DNA from: JBBTWO01 sp038062745 | Lineage (GTDB): Bacteria > Patescibacteriota > Microgenomatia > UBA8517 | DNA: 9,512 bases | Direction: 5' to 3' | NCBI GenBank assembly: GCA_038062745.1 | Contig: JBBTWO010000076.1 | Coordinates: 1 to 9,512, forward strand | Shown here: positions 1-5,677 of the stretch, one piece after another | How the letters are laid out: the number at the start of each line of letters is the position of its first letter | Numbering within the stretch: position 1 is the first letter of the stretch | Made by a program: the position numbers and the translations under genes | The notes under the pieces: generated by a model | Seen by the model: the letters and a program-made list of their open reading frames with translations, nothing else | Told to the model about the DNA's origin: nothing | Databases searched by the model: none

Positions 1-210
1 TGGATGTTCACGAGCTTTAAGGTAGCCACCTGGCAAACTCCACACAGTTTGACGGTAGCTGTGTTTAAAAAGTAACACTTCATTTTTGTCATTCAAAAAA
101 ATTCCCGTAACTCCAATTAAAAATTGATCTTGCAAGACGCGCATGATCAACAATTGAAAATTTTTAGGAAGATGAAGTAATCTCCAGATTTTTGACAAAA
201 CAGCCTTCAT
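1..210 (-). CDS. NUDIX hydrolase, N-terminal part (runs off the window)
   Basis: The frame is open from an ATG at 210 to the window edge, giving 70 residues with the C-terminal part missing. After a basic, hydrophobic N-terminal stretch the NUDIX fold begins at about residue 33 with a strand (GVTGIFLNDKNEVLLFK). It then reaches the first half of the Nudix box: LPGG at 59-62 and the first box glutamate E68, fitting the GX5E start of the consensus. The catalytic REUXEE half lies outside the window, so activity and substrate cannot be judged. NUDIX enzymes cleave nucleoside diphosphates linked to another group. The ATG overlaps the TGA of the upstream LapA-like gene by 4 bases (ATGA). No Shine-Dalgarno site is visible, so translation is probably coupled to that gene. 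Confidence 0.85.
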   Translation of the reverse strand, partial: MKAVLSKIWRLLHLPKNFQLLIMRVLQDQFLIGVTGIFLNDKNEVLLFKHSYRQTVWSLPGGYLKAREHP

Positions 211-548
211 ATCGAATTTGTGTCTGCTTCAGAATCGGTTTCTTTTTTAAGTTTGACGTTTTCTAACTCCAGCTGGTGAATTCTTTTAGTCAGTTCGGCA
301 ACCTGCTGTTTTTCCTTCATTATCTTCTTGTCCTTACCAAACAAACTAATATTAGTAATAATTGTGTGGACAAGGTAAATGACATAAGACAGCAAAAGCC
401 CAACCAACATCGAACCAATAATCACGTAATACAGTGGTAGATTGGGAATTGTGAAGTCAAGGAAGTGAAGCGACACCACCATGGTGTTTTGTAAAGACAG
501 AAAAGCAATAATTGAACCACCTACAAGTAAGATAGTTAGTGAGAGCAT
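207..548 (-). CDS. LapA-domain (DUF1049-like) membrane protein with C-terminal coiled coil
   Basis: This 113-residue protein has the layout of the LapA/DUF1049 family. A first membrane helix (about residues 3-20) runs into the typical FLSLQNT segment, followed by a short extracytoplasmic turn with VSLHFLDF. A second helix spans about 39-63. A charged heptad-like tail (about 73-103, KKIMKEKQQVAELTKRIHQLELENVKLKKE) is predicted to form a cytoplasmic coiled coil. In Gram-negative bacteria LapA proteins help assemble lipopolysaccharide, but the domain is widespread and its role here is unknown. It is the first visible gene of a pair with the NUDIX gene and overlaps it by 4 bases. There is no clear Shine-Dalgarno site before the ATG; the divergent gap of 114 bases to the YggT ATG at 663 must hold the promoter. 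Confidence 0.85.
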   Translation of the reverse strand: MLSLTILLVGGSIIAFLSLQNTMVVSLHFLDFTIPNLPLYYVIIGSMLVGLLLSYVIYLVHTIITNISLFGKDKKIMKEKQQVAELTKRIHQLELENVKLKKETDSEADTNSI

Positions 549-582
549 GATCTATATAGTCTACACTTTAATACACTCCACG

Positions 583-594
583 TACATTAATGTA
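583..594. promoter_or_regulatory. 12-bp perfect palindrome in a divergent promoter gap
   Basis: TACATTAATGTA reads the same on both strands and lies between the divergent LapA-like and YggT genes. A dimeric repressor could bind such a site. However, it is short and AT-rich, so it could occur by chance. No second copy was noticed in the window. Confidence 0.2.
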
Positions 595-662
595 AGAATC
601 AAGTTATAAAGTCAACAGAGCAATTGACACCTATCAACAATACCAGTACTCTTAAAGATGTA

Positions 663-1085
663 ATGGCAATAGCAACAGTTAAGCAAGAAACGGTAACAAC
701 TGAACAAGTAGTTCCAGCGGCAACTGGTGAGCATCCTCAAGTGGTTTACAACAAGAAAAAAACAATTTTTAGATTCAATCAAATTATCTGGTACATTCTG
801 GGACTTATTGAAGTACTTCTAATGTTCCGGTTTATCTTGAAAGCTTTAGCTGCAAACCCAAACAGTAGTTTTGTTAATTTGGTTTACTCCTTAACCCGAC
901 CTCTAGTATCCCCATTTGTTGGTATTTTTGGCATAACCGTTGCAGAAAATTCAGTTCTGGAGTGGACAACGCTAATTGCAGCCTTGGTTTATTTGTGTGT
1001 TGCTTGGGGGCTGGTTTATCTTTTAGGGTTATTCTTCCCAATTACTCCTTCTGATGTTGAAGCACATCAAGAGCCTTCAATTTGA
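663..1085 (+). CDS. YggT-family integral membrane protein
   Basis: The 140-residue product carries one YggT repeat. A first helix (about residues 41-62, WYILGLIEVLLMFRFILKAL) is followed by the family signature ANPNSSFVNLVYSLTRPLVSPF (64-85, split here only by description). The LEWTTLIA turn and a second helix (about 100-124) come next. The N-terminal 35 residues and the last 15 are polar and probably cytoplasmic. YggT proteins are small membrane proteins of unclear function, linked in different bacteria to osmotic tolerance and cell-division or thylakoid organisation. I chose the ATG at 663; an in-frame TTG at 624, preceded by AGAG, would add 13 residues. A TATAAA hexamer at 605-610 could be the -10 for either start. 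The stop codon lies 2 bases from the stop of the convergent 122-aa gene. Confidence 0.88.
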   Translation: MAIATVKQETVTTEQVVPAATGEHPQVVYNKKKTIFRFNQIIWYILGLIEVLLMFRFILKALAANPNSSFVNLVYSLTRPLVSPFVGIFGITVAENSVLEWTTLIAALVYLCVAWGLVYLLGLFFPITPSDVEAHQEPSI

Positions 1086-1087
1086 GA

Positions 1088-1456
1088 TCAATCTTGATTA
1101 TTTTGTTTGCTATCATCTATACAAACTGAGTCGTGGAGTTTTAATTTTGATTCATCTAGTAATTTCGCTACGGGTTTGGGAGCATTCTTCCACCCCAGAA
1201 AAGCCGTGAGGACAGTACTGCCACTCATAATAAAAAAGCCTTCTATTGTTAATGTAAGAAGTATACCTATTAGCACACCAATTACTCCACCTTTGAAAGA
1301 CCAATGAATAAATAACCTATGCATCCTGGCAAGTGAAAAAATCAACAAAAAAGTTAAGAAAACAAGCATGAAGGCTGTAATGTAATTAGGCCTAATGTTG
1401 AAACTTCCAATTTTTAAATTGAAAGTAGTGAATGCAGCGGTGAGCAGATTTTCCAT
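1088..1456 (-). CDS. Hypothetical two-helix membrane protein, 122 aa
   Basis: I do not recognise a named family. The protein has a short N-terminus, then two strong membrane helices at about residues 24-43 and 54-78. A positively charged link (RMHRLFIHWSFK) joins them, which would place that link in the cytoplasm. The C-terminal third is soluble and polar (FLGWKNAPKPVAKLL, then an acidic and asparagine-rich tail) and carries a single cysteine. The gene is last in the minus-strand run 3004 to 1088, starting 22 bases after the stop of the 83-aa gene. There is no Shine-Dalgarno site before its ATG, but an extended -10-like sequence sits just upstream, so it may also have its own promoter. It converges on YggT with a 2-base gap and no room for a terminator. 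Confidence 0.75.
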   Translation of the reverse strand: MENLLTAAFTTFNLKIGSFNIRPNYITAFMLVFLTFLLIFSLARMHRLFIHWSFKGGVIGVLIGILLTLTIEGFFIMSGSTVLTAFLGWKNAPKPVAKLLDESKLKLHDSVCIDDSKQNNQD

Positions 1457-1462
1457 ATATAA

Positions 1463-1471
1463 ATGATATCA
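1463..1471 (-). promoter_or_regulatory. Possible extended -10 element before the 122-aa gene
   Basis: Read on the minus strand this is TGA followed by TATCAT, a TGn extended -10 with 5 of 6 consensus bases, ending 6 bases before the ATG at 1456. Transcription starting about 7 bases downstream would begin at or next to the start codon. No matching -35 was found, and the gene could equally be read through from upstream. Confidence 0.3.
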
Positions 1472-1478
1472 AATTTAT

Positions 1479-1730
1479 CTACAATCCTGTTGTTTGAGAA
1501 TCAAGATCTTGAAGATCAGCGTCAGTTGAACCAGGATCCGTGTTTTCAAGTTCTTTTTCGAGAGTTGTAAGATCATCTTTGTCAGAAATTCCAGAAGTAA
1601 GTGGTGTTTGGCTTGCCACATCTACTCCTTGAGACTTAAGCAAGTAATAAGAAGCAGCCGAAGCTCCAACAAGTACAATTGCTAAAACTAAAAGAATTAT
1701 AATTAAACTTGAATTACCTTTATTCATCAT
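1479..1730 (-). CDS. Small membrane-anchored acidic protein, 83 aa
   Basis: The product has a lysine-containing N-terminus (MMNKGNSS) and one strong membrane helix (about residues 9-31, rich in I, L and V and ending in small residues and YYLL). An acidic extracytoplasmic tail follows, with the segment LEKELENTDPGSTDADLQDL near the end. There is no lipobox cysteine. It looks like a short anchored protein with a helical or disordered acidic domain; no function can be assigned. The start is well supported: a strong Shine-Dalgarno sequence sits 6 bases upstream, inside the end of the preceding coiled-coil gene, which it overlaps by 11 bases. A second ATG directly follows the first. The overlap and strong ribosome site suggest it is made together with the coiled-coil protein, perhaps in larger amounts. 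Confidence 0.78.
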   Translation of the reverse strand: MMNKGNSSLIIILLVLAIVLVGASAASYYLLKSQGVDVASQTPLTSGISDKDDLTTLEKELENTDPGSTDADLQDLDSQTTGL

Positions 1731-2412
1731 TACTTTCCTCCTTTGCCGAGATTTCTTTTAAAGAAGCTAAGGCTTTCGTTACTGCTTTTTTAGCTATTTG
1801 GATACTTTCTTTGGTGTTTCTAATATCGTTGTGGAATGTATTAATAGTGGTTTTTACATTTAACCCCAGATTTTTCTCTTCTGTAATCTCAACTATATAC
1901 GTTTTAACAGCTTGTTCAGCAAGTTTAACTTCAGCATCCTCAATTGCCTGTTTTGCTGACTCAATTGCTGTTTGTAAGTCAGTGGTATCTTTCCCTTGGG
2001 AAGAAAGTGTTTGACCACGGGCCTCAATTTTGGTTAAAAGCTGTGACAATCTCTCCAGTGTTTTTTCCCATTGAGCTAGCCATTTTTGATTTAACTTCAC
2101 AATATTGGCATCAATTTTTAAAACAATTTGTTGTTTCTTGGTGTCTTCTATTTGGGCTACTTTTGTCTTAAATTCTTTTTCTTTTACTTTTCCCTCAGTA
2201 GTCGATTCTTTGGTTTTTTCCTGCAGACTTTTAAGTTGATTGAGACGTTTGAGTCTGGCTGACTGGCCACTTTCTTTTTCATCTGTTGAAGAAAGAACAG
2301 CAGCATTACTTGGGTTGACTGCTACTCCTAATATTTTTGGCAAATCTGTTTTTGGAGATAGAGAATTTACTAAGGATACAAAAGATACAAACAGTACCGC
2401 TAATTGGTGCAT
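1720..2412 (-). CDS. Exported coiled-coil protein, 230 aa
   Basis: The protein begins with a hydrophobic segment (about residues 3-18, LAVLFVSFVSLVNSL) that looks like a signal peptide or short anchor. From about residue 45 it is almost entirely charged and helical (K, E, Q, S and T rich, with leucine/isoleucine spacing typical of coiled coils). A longer coiled-coil stretch spans about 75-180. It contains no cysteine and no recognised enzymatic motif, so a structural or adaptor role outside the membrane is likely but unproven. Its ATG is one base after the TAA of the upstream 196-aa gene, and it overlaps the following 83-aa gene by 11 bases. It therefore sits in the middle of a translationally coupled operon. 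A purine-rich GAAGAGGAAG lies upstream, but rather far (about 15 bases) from the ATG. Confidence 0.75.
   Translation of the reverse strand: MHQLAVLFVSFVSLVNSLSPKTDLPKILGVAVNPSNAAVLSSTDEKESGQSARLKRLNQLKSLQEKTKESTTEGKVKEKEFKTKVAQIEDTKKQQIVLKIDANIVKLNQKWLAQWEKTLERLSQLLTKIEARGQTLSSQGKDTTDLQTAIESAKQAIEDAEVKLAEQAVKTYIVEITEEKNLGLNVKTTINTFHNDIRNTKESIQIAKKAVTKALASLKEISAKEESNDE
1733..1744 (-). promoter_or_regulatory. Strong ribosome binding site for the 83-aa gene
   Basis: The minus strand reads AAAGGAGGAAAG, with GGAGG ending 6 bases before the ATG at 1730. It is the best Shine-Dalgarno match in the window and lies inside the coding sequence of the upstream coiled-coil gene. It fixes the start of the 83-aa gene. 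Confidence 0.8.
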
Positions 2413-2413
2413 A

Positions 2414-3004
2414 TTATTCTACTACTTCCTCTTCTTCATAAATTATATCAGAGGTAAGGTCTGAAGCTGTGCTTTTTTCATTCGGATCGGCAAAGACAAA
2501 AGTATTGACAAGCAAAGTATAGCTTTCTGATTCTTTACCAGTGACTACATAGATAACTCCCTGATCAATTGCCACCGTAAGAGTATTACCAGCCAATAAA
2601 TATTGTTTAGCAGACATGCCAGAAAGGTTAACTGCCCCCACCATACTTGCTGTTTTATTGTCCTTTTCCCAGTCCATCAAAGTTTTATATTTTGTGTCTT
2701 TAATGCTCAATGTAAGCACTTCATTACCCTTGGCAATACTGACCACGCTATATGTATCGGCATCATCTGGTGTAACATCTTTGACACTATATCCAGACTT
2801 GTATTTAAATGAAAAACCAGAACTGTCTTTGTAAATTAATTCATTTGTATTCGGTGTTGGTAAAATTGTTGTACCATTATAAAAATCTGAAGAGGCTTGA
2901 GAATTTTTAGTATCTTTTGGCTTAAGCGTTAGATATAGACCAACTCCACCCGCGACAAGAAGAAAAACAATTAACACTAAGACTATGATATTAGTTTTTG
3001 ACAT
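2414..3004 (-). CDS. Membrane-anchored extracytoplasmic protein, 196 aa
   Basis: An N-terminal membrane helix (about residues 5-26) follows MSKT. A polar linker then leads to a beta-rich domain (about 55-173) that opens with YKDSSGFSFKYKSGYSV. This opening resembles the 'F-x-F-x-Y-P-x-G-W' start of PsbP/DUF1795-like exported domains, a resemblance I recall rather than can prove. The end is strongly acidic (IIYEEEEVVE). There is no cysteine, so it is not a lipoprotein. The gene is first in the four-gene minus-strand operon and diverges from the secreted Ig-like gene across only 28 bases. A TATATT or ATTAAT hexamer in that gap could be its -10, with a leader of only a few bases. Its TAA is followed after one base by the ATG of the coiled-coil gene. 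Confidence 0.75.
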   Translation of the reverse strand: MSKTNIIVLVLIVFLLVAGGVGLYLTLKPKDTKNSQASSDFYNGTTILPTPNTNELIYKDSSGFSFKYKSGYSVKDVTPDDADTYSVVSIAKGNEVLTLSIKDTKYKTLMDWEKDNKTASMVGAVNLSGMSAKQYLLAGNTLTVAIDQGVIYVVTGKESESYTLLVNTFVFADPNEKSTASDLTSDIIYEEEEVVE

Positions 3005-3011
3005 TGATTAT

Positions 3012-3030
3012 AATTAATATATCATTAATT
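3012..3030. repeat. AT-only inverted repeat in a 28-bp divergent gap
   Basis: AATTAAT (3012-3018) and ATTAATT (3024-3030) are perfect inverted arms around a 5-base spacer, almost filling the gap between divergent genes. On the plus strand a TATAAT lies at 3009-3014, 18 bases before the ATG at 3033. The repeat may be an operator or simply two facing -10 elements. Confidence 0.3.
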
Positions 3031-3032
3031 TA

Positions 3033-3494
3033 ATGACTTACAAAGATTTATTATTATTTGGGACAACAATTGGCCTGCTTGTCAGTTTATTTATAGTTTT
3101 TCCAGGCAATATTCAAGCAAAAAAAGTCTTACCTAGATTTACTTCTTCTACTTCTAATGCATCAAAGACAAATACAACAGCGGTAAGTAAAACAAAACCG
3201 CAAATAAGTGTCAAGTTTAGAAGCGACAGAAGAGCAATAATTGTTACCTTCAGTAATCTTCCTGTTGCAAAATCAGTTTCTTACAACTTAGTCTACACGG
3301 CAAATGGTGTTGAACAGGGCTTTGGAGGAAGTATAACTGACTTAAATGGAACTCAAACCAGAGAAATAGTATTAGGAACGTGCTCACATGGAATCTGCCG
3401 ATACGATACAGCAATTAAAAATGCAAAATTCAGTGTTACCTATAAACTATTTAATGGAAAGACTTACGTTAAAAACTTCAAGTTAAAGATTTAA
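3033..3494 (+). CDS. Secreted Ig-like small protein, 153 aa
   Basis: A typical signal peptide (MTYKDLLLFG, then a hydrophobic core to about residue 24) ends near NIQA (about residue 29). A Ser/Thr/Lys-rich linker (35-56) is followed by a single beta-rich domain (57-153): ISVKFRSDRRAIIVTFSNL, VSYNLVYTANGVEQGFGGSI, the TREIVLGTC turn and a final KFSVTYKLFNGKTYVKNF. The alternating pattern suggests a fibronectin/Ig-like sandwich. Cys117 and Cys122 are the only cysteines and may form a disulfide or bind metal. I recall similar domains in uncultured Microgenomates-type genomes but know no named family. The stop codon is directly followed by the stop codon of the convergent LytR_C gene, with no base between them. 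Confidence 0.78.
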   Translation: MTYKDLLLFGTTIGLLVSLFIVFPGNIQAKKVLPRFTSSTSNASKTNTTAVSKTKPQISVKFRSDRRAIIVTFSNLPVAKSVSYNLVYTANGVEQGFGGSITDLNGTQTREIVLGTCSHGICRYDTAIKNAKFSVTYKLFNGKTYVKNFKLKI

Positions 3495-4127
3495 TTAAGG
3501 TGTAGCCGTTGGGGATGGAGATGGAGAAACAGATGGCTTAGCTGTTGGTGATGCTGACGTTGATGGCTTAGGAGTTGCTGTTGAGCTTCCCTTTCTTGTT
3601 CCAGTAACTATTAAAATGTCGGACTTGGTGAGAGTTGAGGATGTCTTAGTCTCAAGTGAGGTATAAATTGTTTTTAATTTGGTAGTTAATTCATCTTGGA
3701 TCTGACTTGGAACTTTAGATGAGAAAGTGATGGTTGTAGTCGTTGCATCCTGAGTTGCAGCATTGCCAACGGTTATGTTTTCAAATCCCATGGCTTTAAG
3801 GGTAGTTTGCAAAAATCCTGCTTCACCTGCAACACCAGTTCCATTTTGAATTTCAATTTTAATGTCTGCTTTGCTTATAGGGGCAGCTGTTGAGGTGGCT
3901 TCAGGTGTTTCAGTTGCTGTTTCTTCAAAAGCTGGTGTAGGACTTGGTAATTCTTCTTCCGATTGACTTTGAGTTAAGAAAAATCCTGCGACACCGGCAA
4001 TAAGTAATAACAAAATAACTATAAGAAGCCACTTTGCTCCACTTTTGTTTTTCTTAATAGGTTGAGGTGGCACTTGGTTTTCTAAAACAGAAACCTGTGG
4101 TTCTTGGTTTTGATATTGTTCTTCCAT
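3495..4127 (-). CDS. Membrane-anchored LytR_C-domain protein without LCP domain
   Basis: The 210-residue protein has a polar, glutamine- and proline-rich cytoplasmic N-terminus (1-31) and one membrane helix (about 33-52). A Pro/Thr/Glu-rich linker (57-85) leads to a LytR C-terminal domain (about 88-176). Its hallmarks are IKIEIQNGTGVAGEAGFLQ, the LKAMGFENITVGNA strand-turn, TTTTITFSSK and a closing DILIVTG. The last 30 residues are a Ser/Thr/Pro tail, suited to a wall-associated spacer or glycosylation. LytR_C usually sits behind the LytR-CpsA-Psr ligase domain that attaches polymers to peptidoglycan. That catalytic domain is absent here, so an envelope-binding or accessory role is inferred. 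The gene is alone on its strand and has the best promoter in the window. Confidence 0.88.
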   Translation of the reverse strand: MEEQYQNQEPQVSVLENQVPPQPIKKNKSGAKWLLIVILLLLIAGVAGFFLTQSQSEEELPSPTPAFEETATETPEATSTAAPISKADIKIEIQNGTGVAGEAGFLQTTLKAMGFENITVGNAATQDATTTTITFSSKVPSQIQDELTTKLKTIYTSLETKTSSTLTKSDILIVTGTRKGSSTATPKPSTSASPTAKPSVSPSPSPTATP

Positions 4128-4135
4128 GTTGCCCG

Positions 4136-4164
4136 ATAGTATAACAATATTTTTTTATTGTCAA
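4136..4164 (-). promoter_or_regulatory. Near-consensus sigma-70 promoter of the LytR_C gene
   Basis: On the minus strand the -35 is TTGACA (4159-4164, 6 of 6), the spacer is 17 bases and includes a run of seven A, and the -10 is TACTAT (4136-4141, 5 of 6). The -10 ends 8 bases before the ATG at 4127, so the transcript should carry a leader of only 1-2 bases. There is no Shine-Dalgarno site in those 8 bases. Confidence 0.85.
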
Positions 4165-4188
4165 CACTAGCAAAATACTTTACAAAAC

Positions 4189-4194
4189 AATAAT
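4189..4194 (+). promoter_or_regulatory. Possible -10 of the 80-aa gene
   Basis: AATAAT matches 5 of 6 -10 bases and ends 8 bases before the ATG at 4203, but no -35 stands at the usual distance. An alternative pair is TTGTCA (4158-4163), 17 bases, TACAAA (4181-4186). Its -35 would overlap the oppositely oriented TTGACA of the LytR_C promoter. Confidence 0.35.
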
Positions 4195-4202
4195 TTGGAT
4201 TT

Positions 4203-4445
4203 ATGCTGAAGTCTCAAATGCCCCTATCTGATTTTAGTGAAAGAATCGAAGATGTAGAGTTAATATTTCAACACCCAAACGGAGATGGTTCATTTAGGGC
4301 ATTATGGGCAGAAATGATTACCGACCCTTCATTAGTCATACCAGAATTAGAAAAAAGAATGGCAGGGCTCGATGAACAAGATAAAAAAGAATTAAGAATG
4401 ATTGCCGCTGGCATAGAATTTCTTAGGGACAAGCCAGAGGAATAA
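4203..4445 (+). CDS. Hypothetical small soluble protein, 80 aa
   Basis: I do not recognise a family. The protein is acidic and probably all-helical, with stretches such as DFSERIEDVELIF, then ITDPSLVIPELEKRMAGLDEQDKKELRMIAAGIEFL. It has no membrane segment or cysteine. Support for coding: an ATG at a divergent promoter region, possible -10 elements upstream, and natural-looking composition. Its 3' end overlaps the 3' end of the convergent MFS gene by 54 bases (4392-4445), which is unusual even here. On the opposite strand in 4268-4534 there is also an open frame, which I judge a shadow. There is no Shine-Dalgarno site beyond a weak GGA. A real small gene seems more likely than not. Confidence 0.55.
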   Translation: MLKSQMPLSDFSERIEDVELIFQHPNGDGSFRALWAEMITDPSLVIPELEKRMAGLDEQDKKELRMIAAGIEFLRDKPEE

Positions 4446-5639
4446 AGAAACCATAATTCCAACAATGCCCAAAACAACAAAGCTTTCCATATTGCCTGTT
4501 TTGTCTGCCAAGAATCCAGCCGATACTGGACCAATTACATAACCGATATTCACAGACATATCTCCCAAAGCTTCCAACTCATTTTCCAGATTCTGTTTTT
4601 TTAAAATAAGATCAGTAAATGCCCCTTTGGCAACTATTATTGCTATTACTGAGAAAGTTGAGGTCGCAAACACAAGAGCAAATAAAACAATAGGATTGTT
4701 TTCAAAGAATTTGAACAAAAGTAAAACCAGGGAACAAAGAAATAGACTCAAATAAATAGCTTTACTCTTCCCTAGACTTTTCTCTATTTGGCCAGTTAGC
4801 CAACCAAATAACAAAACTGGCAAGGAATAAGCTGCCATGAACATTCCATTTAGGGAGTGAATTGTTCTAAACTGCTCAGAAAACAGTGGTCCAATTGTCC
4901 AAAAAAACGCATCATAGATATTAATAAATAGAAACACACCAAGAATTGGAAAAGCAAATTTGATTAATCCCCTCCAAATGTGCAATTGCTTAAAAAATGA
5001 CATTGTACTTTCTTTTTGGGGTCGTAGATATTCAAAGTGGTGAATCTTTAAATAAACAAGCAAACTTATAAAAACTGATAGCGAGATCAGCAAAAATCCC
5101 CAAGCGAGTGAATATATTTTCCAATCAACCAATGCAACTATCACTAGCCCTGCCAATACTGGTGCAATAACATGGCCAATTCCACGGAAGACATCAATAA
5201 CCCCAAAGCTTGACGCGTGCTCCTCCGGAGCCATCTTACGACTAACAAAGTCGTAACTTCCAAAACCCAACAAATCATAATACATACCCCATGAAGCCAT
5301 GGCGATAAGATAAATAAAGACTGATTTTGCCTGCCATAATAGAAGGGGATGAATAAAACTCACTATGAACATAAGTAAAAACAATCTCCTGAAGTGTGGT
5401 TTTTTAATAATGCCACTTATACCAATATCAAATAAGGCTCCAAAAACAGATGAGCTGGCATAAATAATTCCCATGGCAGTTTTACTTAACCCCTCACCGG
5501 TAATAACAATTGGCGTAATGTAGGAAATTATCCCATCAAAAATTGACCAAAAGAGCAATACTGTGGAAAAAAGATATAAGTGCCTGTGTTTTAAGCCGTA
5601 AGTTCTAACGTGAGTATAAAGGTGTCTAAATGAGGACAT
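4392..5639 (-). CDS. Major facilitator superfamily (MFS) transporter
   Basis: The 415-residue protein shows about 12 hydrophobic segments in two groups of six, separated by a charged central loop (about 205-220, HHFEYLRPQKESTMSFFKQ). The helix-2/3 loop region of the first half has an imperfect MFS motif A (ALFDIGISGIIKKPHFRR). The fourth and fifth helices contain GVIDVFRGIGHVIAPVLAGL, matching the conserved arginine and glycine-rich antiporter-like region. Near the end GYVIGPVSAGFLADKTG repeats the motif A style. The family moves small solutes or drugs with ion gradients; the substrate cannot be read from the sequence. It lies 38 bases after the FKBP gene on the same strand and is probably co-transcribed. 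No Shine-Dalgarno site is seen. Its last 54 bases overlap the convergent 80-aa gene. Confidence 0.88.
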   Translation of the reverse strand: MSSFRHLYTHVRTYGLKHRHLYLFSTVLLFWSIFDGIISYITPIVITGEGLSKTAMGIIYASSSVFGALFDIGISGIIKKPHFRRLFLLMFIVSFIHPLLLWQAKSVFIYLIAMASWGMYYDLLGFGSYDFVSRKMAPEEHASSFGVIDVFRGIGHVIAPVLAGLVIVALVDWKIYSLAWGFLLISLSVFISLLVYLKIHHFEYLRPQKESTMSFFKQLHIWRGLIKFAFPILGVFLFINIYDAFFWTIGPLFSEQFRTIHSLNGMFMAAYSLPVLLFGWLTGQIEKSLGKSKAIYLSLFLCSLVLLLFKFFENNPIVLFALVFATSTFSVIAIIVAKGAFTDLILKKQNLENELEALGDMSVNIGYVIGPVSAGFLADKTGNMESFVVLGIVGIMVSLFLWLVPKKFYASGNHS

Positions 5640-5677
5640 TAATTAAAATTAGCATTTAACAAGTTTAAATACAATTT

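Noticed and set aside
1709..2171. Plus-strand frames of 101 and 75 aa over the coiled-coil gene
   Set aside because: They are antisense shadows of the A/G-rich coiled-coil coding sequence; their hydrophobic look comes from complementing lysine and glutamate codons.
3500..3590. Tandem GATGGAGATGG-type repeats as a DNA repeat element
   Set aside because: These are codons of the Ser/Thr/Pro-rich tail of the LytR_C protein; the repetition reflects protein composition.
4268..4534. 88-aa minus-strand frame opposite the 80-aa gene
   Set aside because: It lies in another frame over the end of the MFS gene and the 80-aa gene, has no ribosome site and shows no recognisable motifs.
5654..5670. ATTTAA / TTAAAT hairpin between FKBP and MFS as a terminator
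   Set aside because: It has only A-T pairs in a 6-bp stem and sits between two same-strand genes 38 bases apart; read-through is the simpler view.
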